From: Capsaspora owczarzaki ATCC 30864
Taxonomy: Eukaryota; Opisthokonta; Filasterea
Direction of reading: 5' to 3'
Assembly: GCF_000151315.2 (NCBI RefSeq)
Contig: NW_011887292.1
Coordinates: 1,775,181 to 1,839,180 of the forward strand
DNA length: 64,000 bases
Position 1 is the stretch's first letter. Every line of letters starts with the position of its first letter. The position numbers and the translations under genes were made by a program. Of the stretch, positions 58,683 through 64,000 are shown one piece after another. The notes under the pieces are model-generated. The model did not search any database and was not told the DNA's origin. It was given only the letters and a program-made list of their open reading frames with translations.

Positions 58683-60980
58683 ATGGGGTTGACAGCCTTG
58701 TTTCCAACGACCTTCAGTGTGGTCATCTTTGTGAGCTACATGGGTCTATTTATCAATCAAGGCGAGTCTTTTTTCTGTTGTGCTTCCATCTGTCCGAGCT
58801 GCAGCTTGGATGCACTGAATGCAATGTCAGGGAAGAGGGGGGGTTCGACGCCACGTTCGCTGCTTTGGTCCTCGGTGGCTGGTTTTGCAACAAGGCTTCT
58901 CGGTCGCACGGGTCCAGCCACCGGGGAAGAGAGGACAACCCAGTGGAGAGCTTTCGTTGCTTTTTTGTTGCAGCTGAACGCTCTGCATGGCTTGGCTCGG
59001 AGTGAGGTCTGGTCTGGCGTGGAGTTCAGAGAACTGTTTGAAACCGTGGTCGTGGGTGAGGTTTGCTCACGTCAGGAGCAAGAGACCGGCGTCTGGTCGA
59101 ATGTGTAGCAAGTGTCTCTCGATTGATTGTCAGTTTCTGGACGCTTTGAATGGAAGGCGGGCAAAACGCCGAGGGGGGGGGGGCAAACAAGCAGCAACGC
59201 GAGCGAGCGCTTACTACTGAGAGCCGAGTTCTCACAACAACACACACCACGACAGCACTCTCTGTCTCGCACGAATGTCTGCCCTACAGACAGCAGTGGA
59301 ATGACTAACAATCAACTCTGCAAATGAATTGCTTGTGAACAATGCAGGACTCTTGATCACTGCTTCCAAGAACGCGCAGAACGGTTACAATTACAACATG
59401 ACAACCGTCGTGTTACTGACCGAGCTGCTCAAGATGCTGCTTGCCATCGGATTGTTTGTGCGAAGGTACTGTAGATTTACGCAGAAACAAACAATACAAA
59501 GGGGGGGGGCGTAGGGAGGGAGCAGACAACAGCAACAGCAGGGCTACGGACCCCAATTTCTTTGGTCTCAACATCGACGTGCTTTACTTCTATGCTTGTT
59601 ATTGTTGTTGTTACTCATGCTTGTTGTTGATGTTGCTGTTGTTTGGTCTGGCTTTGCTCGCGCCCATGTAGCCACTCGTTCAAGCGGTACTTTGAGGAAG
59701 CCAAGAAACACCGACGCATGCTCCTCTTCTACACAGTCCCGGCCTTCCTGTACTGCTTGTACAACAACCTGACGTTTGTCAATCTGTCCAACTACGATCC
59801 GACCTCGTACTTTTTGCTGCTCCAGCTGCGAGTCGTCGTCACCGGCGTCGTCTTTCAAATCCTCTTCCGAAAGCGCCTGTCTCGCATGCAGTGGATCTCC
59901 CTCTTCATCCTGACCACCGGCTGTGTCGTCAAGGAATGGGGCAACGGCCACAAGTCCAAACCAGCACCACTCCCGCAACCGTTGGTCACTGGTGCCAGCG
60001 GACTTCATGAGGTTGGGGTGCGAGAGATTGAGGCAGAAATCGGCCAGCGCAGGTTCAAACGCATCGACGAAGGCGACATCCCGGCGCCCATTCAGCGACT
60101 CGCTCAACCCGAAGACGGTGGTCCAGCGCCGCATCAGCAGAATGGCATCGTTGCAATGGCAGCGCTCGATACACCGGACAATGTGGGCACCAAGCAACAA
60201 CAGAAACAGCTGGCAAAGGTGGAGGCGGCGCTTGACACGGCGGATGGCTCGGTTTGGTCCATGTCCGACCTGCTCTCCAGCATGAGCGGCGATCGTAGTT
60301 CACTGTTGAACGTGTTTTTCATATTGATCTTGGTTCAGGTAACGGCGGTGTTTTTTTTTTTTTTTTTTTTTTTTGTTTGTTTGTTTGTTTTGTCGATTGT
60401 TTGGTTTTGGTAGTTTTGGCTTGTGACAAGAAGGGTTCCGTGCTAACGGTCGCTTTATTCGATCTGTTCCCTTTTTGTTTCGTTTATGAACTCGTTGCAT
60501 ACATAGGTGTTTTGCTCGTGCTTTGCGGGAGTCTACAACGAATACCTGCTCAAGTCGCTCGGCTCGGACATGGACGTTCAACTGCAGAACAGCTTCATGT
60601 ACCTGAATTCCATCATCTTTAACGTCTTTGTGCTTGCCGCGACTGGCCAGCTTGGCAACGCCGTGAGCAGCGAGAATGTCGCTGCCATCTTTTCGATTCG
60701 AGTCTTCCCAATCGTTCTCAACAATGCCTTGATTGGCATTGTCACCTCCCTCTTCCTGAAGACACTCGATTCGATTGTGAAGGTCTTTGCGAGTGCCCTG
60801 GAGCTCATCTTCACGGCCCTGCTGTCGTGGCTTTTCTTTGGCTTTGCGATCGACGGGTACACGGTGATTGCCATTGGCTTTGTTTCGCTGGCCATTTATC
60901 TCTATGCGAAAAATCCCGTGCAATCCCCGCAGCCAGCGACACTGCCTGTTGTGGTGGCAAAGGATTCCAACCAACAATAA
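58683..60980 (+). CDS. Nucleotide-sugar transporter, SLC35A-like
   Basis: Exons 58683-58761, 59348-59465, 59672-60338, 60507-60980; 445 residues. The SLC35 pattern is clear: GLLITASKNAQNGYNYNMTTVVLLTELLK (helices 1-2), FYTVPAFLYCLYNNLTFVNL, DPTSYFLLLQLRVVVTG, CVVKEWG, and in the last exon CFAGVYNEYLLK, LNNALIGIVTSLFLKTLDSIVK and ALELIFTALLSWLFFGF. Predicted Golgi antiporter for CMP- or UDP-sugars. An unusual hydrophilic loop of about 115 residues (roughly 165-280, Gln/Pro-rich) separates the two halves. Exon 1 ends CAA G followed by gcgagt, so intron 1 (586 nt) appears to be of the GC-AG class; the splice gives FINQ-GLLITASK in phase. Intron 1 has no other convincing in-phase donor. Confidence 0.86.
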
Positions 60981-61416
60981 CGCCTGCGCTCAGACAGCGC
61001 ATCGTTGCTTTTGTGTTTGTTTTGTGTTTGGCTTTGTTTGATTTTTTTAAGTTTGTTGCTTTTTCGGATCTCTGTTCAAATGCATTTGTGACCCCTTTGC
61101 TATGTTTCTTGTCCCGCATTTGCTGATTATGTGTTGGTTGTTCTTAAATTATAATGCCTTCCATCACAATCCTCTTCAGTACGTACTTGTCAGCGACCAT
61201 TGCATCCTCAGGAAACAAAACGAAATAGAATCGAAAAAAAAAAAGTCACATTGATCGCAAAGCCAAACACCTGAAGGGAGAATGCAGAGCAAGCGAAAGC
61301 ACGACTCAAAAGCTACACAAGGGGATGGCAGTGTCGAAAGATTGCAAGTCAAACGACACAACCAAACAAAAAGAAAACAAAAAACAAACACACACACAAC
61401 ACTACAGCGCAGTGCA
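60981..61416. other. Convergent intergenic region between the SLC35-like and Sowah-like genes
   Basis: 436 bp containing T-rich sequence on the SLC35 side and A-rich sequence with CA repeats (about 61389-61400) next to the stop codon of the ankyrin gene. No gene was seen. Confidence 0.55.
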
Positions 61417-63506
61417 TTAACCAAACTTGTCGGCGTTCTTGTCCGTATTCCGCTTGGGACGCGTCCTGTTTCCACGCCACGAAATGGCGTCTTCCGGCAA
61501 CTCCACGCTAGATTGAGCGGCCACAACGCGGCTGGCCTTCCGCCGGGCGTCGGCCTCCGCCTTCTTCTTGAGTTCCTCTTCGAGCTTGTTTTGGAGCTGC
61601 GTCTCGTAGTCGCTCGTCTGCGTCATCCAGTTCGCATCAGTCTTTGACGTGGTCTTCGAGAGTGTTCCTGTCGCAGGCTTTGCTGCAGCATCCTTGCTCG
61701 GCTCGGGCGTCGCTGAAGGTGTCGCGACAGCAGCTTTGGCCTTTTCCGCTGCGGCCTTCTCATCGGCAGCCTTCTTTTCAGCAGCGGCTTTCTCAGCTGC
61801 GGCCTTCTCTTCAGCGGCCTTTTTCTCGGCAGCGGCCTTTTTCTCGGCAGCAGCCTTCTTCTCGGCAGCAGCCTTTTCATCGGCAGCCTTCTTTTCAGCA
61901 GCCGCCTTTTCTGCAGCAGCCTTTTCATCAGCGGCCTTCTTTTCAGCAGCAGCCTTTTCATCAGCAGCCTTCTTTTCGGCGGCAGCCTTTTCATCGGCAG
62001 CCTTCTTTTCAGCAGCCGCCTTTTCCTCGGCCGCCTTCTGCTCCGCAGCAGCCTTTTCAGCGGCTTGGTCGGGCTGCGGTGTAATAGGAGGTGTCGCAGA
62101 GCCGCCGATGCGGGCAGCGGCAGACGGAAGGCGCTCGCGGCTCTGCGAGAGCGCGCTGGTCGAGCCGGTTCGGCTGCGAGCATCGGATGCCACGGCCAGA
62201 TTCGGACTGGATGTCGACAGGCCGCTGGATGGCGAAAAGTCGTTTTCGGCCCGGCCCGACAGGACGTTTTTGCGCTGCTGGACCATGTCGACGGGATTGG
62301 AGTCTTCGAACGACGTCTCCATCAAATCCTTCATGGACTGCCCCTTCTTGAGTGCGTGACCTCCTTCTTGCTCCATGGACGGCGCGCGGCGTGCCGGCTT
62401 GTGCAGGTTGCTGGTGCTGCCGCCGCCAGAATGGAGAGTGCCGGGCGCGGCCAAGTTGTTGTGGCTGCCCGTCGCGTCGTCCGAGCGCTGGATGGACAGA
62501 CCGCCTGGCTTGATGACGCCAGACATGTTGGTACGAGTGAAACTGGTCCGGCGAACAATGGTCGCTCCAGAGTGTGATTCGTCCACGGACAGGCTCTTTG
62601 AGAAGCTTGCGCCAGTCGGGTCGGGCACAAAGGAGCCATCCTTGGCTTGAGCAGCAGCAGCAGCGGCGGCGGCGTGTGCGCGCTTGACACCTTCCGGATC
62701 ATGCACAATCGAAGTGACAACCTCGTAGCGTTGCTGCCTCATCACCTCCCAAGGCGAGCGGCCAGCGTTGTCAGAGATGAGGTCGTTCGCACCGCGTTCC
62801 TTGAGCAACTTGATAATTTCGTGGTAGCCATGCGCACAGGCGAAATGCAGCGGCGTGAATCCACCCTTGGTTTGGGCGTTGGAATCCGAGCCGAGGGCAA
62901 GCAAGCGACGCGCCAAGTCCGCCTTGCCAAACTTGACGGCCCAGTGCAGCGCAGTGTAGCCAAAGAAGGGATCGTGCATGCGAGCCAACAGCGGCTCCTT
63001 CTTGACCATTTCGAGCACCTTCTCATCGTCGGCGCGCGATGCGAGGCGGTACCACTGCTTCATGTCAACTTCAACGGCCATGTTCGAGCCAGCGGCAAAG
63101 TGATACTTTTTGTCGCGAACTTGCCGCTGGCCGCCAGTGTTGGTCGCGGTGCCCATGCGTGCGCGCATTGCAACAAAGTTCTCCGTCTCTCTGGCTTGGT
63201 CCTGGGCTGCTGCAGCCGTCAGCGCAGCCTGCGCCTTGGTGCTGGTGATGGTGGAAGCAGCAAGCTTGCTGTTGGACACGCTGGCTGCGGTATACATTGA
63301 GGTGCGTCGCACGAGCTTTGCGTCGGCCCCACTGGCGATGGCGCCATCGAGGCTCTGCCAGTGGTTGAGCATACCACAGAAGGTGGAGATGAGTTTGCAT
63401 GGCGCGAAGTAGGCAGAATGATGACCGCAGAGCAACCAAAAAGCAAAGCAAAAAAAACACAGCGACATACCGCCAAAGCGTCTTCTTCGCTGGTTACTTC
63501 CGAAGC
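61417..63506 (-). CDS. Sowah-like ankyrin-repeat protein with a long KAADEKAAAE helical repeat
   Basis: The main exon is 61417-63354 (646 codons including the stop). An in-phase upstream exon at 63471-63506 (ASEVTSEEDALA) is likely; the start codon is not resolved. Residues EVDMKQWYRLASRADDEKVL to SDNAGRSPWEVM form the Sowah-type module: a short lead helix, then GYTALHWAVKFGKADLARRL and GFTPLHFACAHGYHEIIKLL, with LLARMHDPFFGYTALHW matching the Sowah (ANKRD57/58) pattern. A Ser/Pro-rich, probably disordered region follows. From about 62069 to 61735 the protein is an Ala/Lys/Glu repeat with the 11-residue unit KKAADEKAAAE, predicted as one long charged helix. The last 60 residues are basic. Role unknown; ankyrin modules usually bind proteins. 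Confidence 0.8.
61735..62069 (-). repeat. Coding repeat for an Ala/Lys/Glu helix in the ankyrin gene
   Basis: Imperfect 33-bp coding repeats (unit KKAADEKAAAE, with shorter KKAAAE variants) cover about 110 residues. The antisense strand is open over the same stretch, which produces misleading Ala/Phe-rich frames. Confidence 0.85.
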
Positions 63507-64000
63507 CTGTTGCTGTTATTTGGAAAGGAGGAAGAGCACACACAAAAGTCAATGACGAATGAGTGAACCATTTCGCAGAGGCGGGCGTGTGCGAGAGGGA
63601 GGTGATGGAACAAATAATAATAAAAATACCAAACTAGAAGCTGGTTTTTTTTTTTTTTTTTTTTATGTAGTGGTGGTGGTTGTGGTTGGGTGCCACTGAA
63701 GCACCGTGCGCCGCGGGTGCTCTCACAGCAAGCGATTTGATGATTTGCTTCGAGTATGGGTTGTGGTCGACACTTTGCCAACGAGCGAGCGTCTGAAGCA
63801 AAGTTGTGCAATTCGCCAGATTCAGCGAATCCACAATACCGAACAAAGTCACTGTCACCGGCACTGCCAGCACGAGTGAGCCAGTTCACGCGCGTGTGCA
63901 ACGGAATCACTGCATGTGCCTCTGCGCGCGACGCAGGGCTCCCAGGCAGCAAGCAGGAAGAGACGAGCAGAACGAACCAAACAAAAAAAAAAAAAAAAAA
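63507..64000. other. Upstream region of the Sowah-like gene and window end
   Basis: Contains a T-run at about 63645-63663, a GGT-rich stretch and an A-run at 63982-64000 cut by the window edge. An unresolved first exon of the ankyrin gene may lie here; for example, ATG at 63574-63576 on the minus strand opens a short frame. No other gene was recognised. Confidence 0.45.

Noticed and set aside
61649-62359. Ala/Phe-rich plus-strand open frame with regular repeats
   Set aside because: It is the antisense reading of the KAADEKAAAE coding repeat of the Sowah-like gene.

Overview
The window is nuclear DNA of a compact, intron-bearing unicellular eukaryote. I place 23 protein-coding genes in 64 kb (about one per 2.8 kb) on both strands. 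Introns are mostly short (about 80-400 nt) and GT-AG, often with long T-runs near the acceptor. Exons prefer G/C-ending codons, and untranslated DNA is full of homopolymers and microsatellites. The gene set includes an SH3-SH2-tyrosine kinase, an Orai channel and a Sowah-type ankyrin protein beside a fungal-type Golgi membrane protein family. This suggests a unicellular holozoan, possibly a filasterean such as Capsaspora; that assignment is inference. I saw no transposon, retroelement, virus-derived element, CRISPR array, rRNA or convincing tRNA.

Layout. 1-1.4 kb (+): C-terminal part of an unrecognised beta-rich protein. 2.1-7.9 kb (-): full-length ABCA transporter. 9.7-12.3 kb (+): CSK-like tyrosine kinase. 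12.6-14.2 kb (-): Aurora kinase. 15.1-15.7 kb (-): Orai-type channel. 16.2-17.5 kb (+): patatin/ATGL-like lipase. 17.7-19.5 kb (+): CCNDBP1/GCIP homologue. 21.6-24.7 kb (+): C2H2 zinc-finger gene with a disrupted frame. 25.8-26.5 kb (+): ribosomal protein S21. 28.0-29.4 kb (+): UPF0658-like membrane protein. 29.6-32.5 kb (-): NUP85. 33.0-33.7 kb (+): small four-helix membrane protein. 33.9-36.0 kb (+): probable mitochondrial orphan. 36.1-37.1 kb (-): METTL26. 37.2-40.6 kb (+): ABCB6. 41.0-44.5 kb (+): amino-acid permease. 44.9-47.7 kb (-): large Ser/Thr kinase. 48.0-50.9 kb (-): NAE1. 51.6-52.8 kb (-): RTC3-like SBDS-fold protein. 53.0-56.9 kb (-): DDHD phospholipase. 57.0-58.5 kb (+): exosome EXOSC9. 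58.7-61.0 kb (+): nucleotide-sugar transporter. 61.4-63.5 kb (-): Sowah-like ankyrin protein.

The genes do not form one pathway. Several neighbours are divergent with very short shared promoters (METTL26/ABCB6, DDHD/EXOSC9, NUP85/small membrane gene). Two signalling proteins carry unusual key residues: the Orai homologue has Gln in place of the selectivity-filter Glu, and the CSK-like kinase has Tyr in place of the phosphotyrosine-binding Arg of its SH2 domain. A recurring structural theme is perfect short tandem duplications (17, 20, 32 and 32 bp), two of them inside coding sequence and not multiples of three; one accompanies the broken frame of the zinc-finger gene. All exon boundaries were read by eye from splice signals, frame continuity and protein-family conservation.
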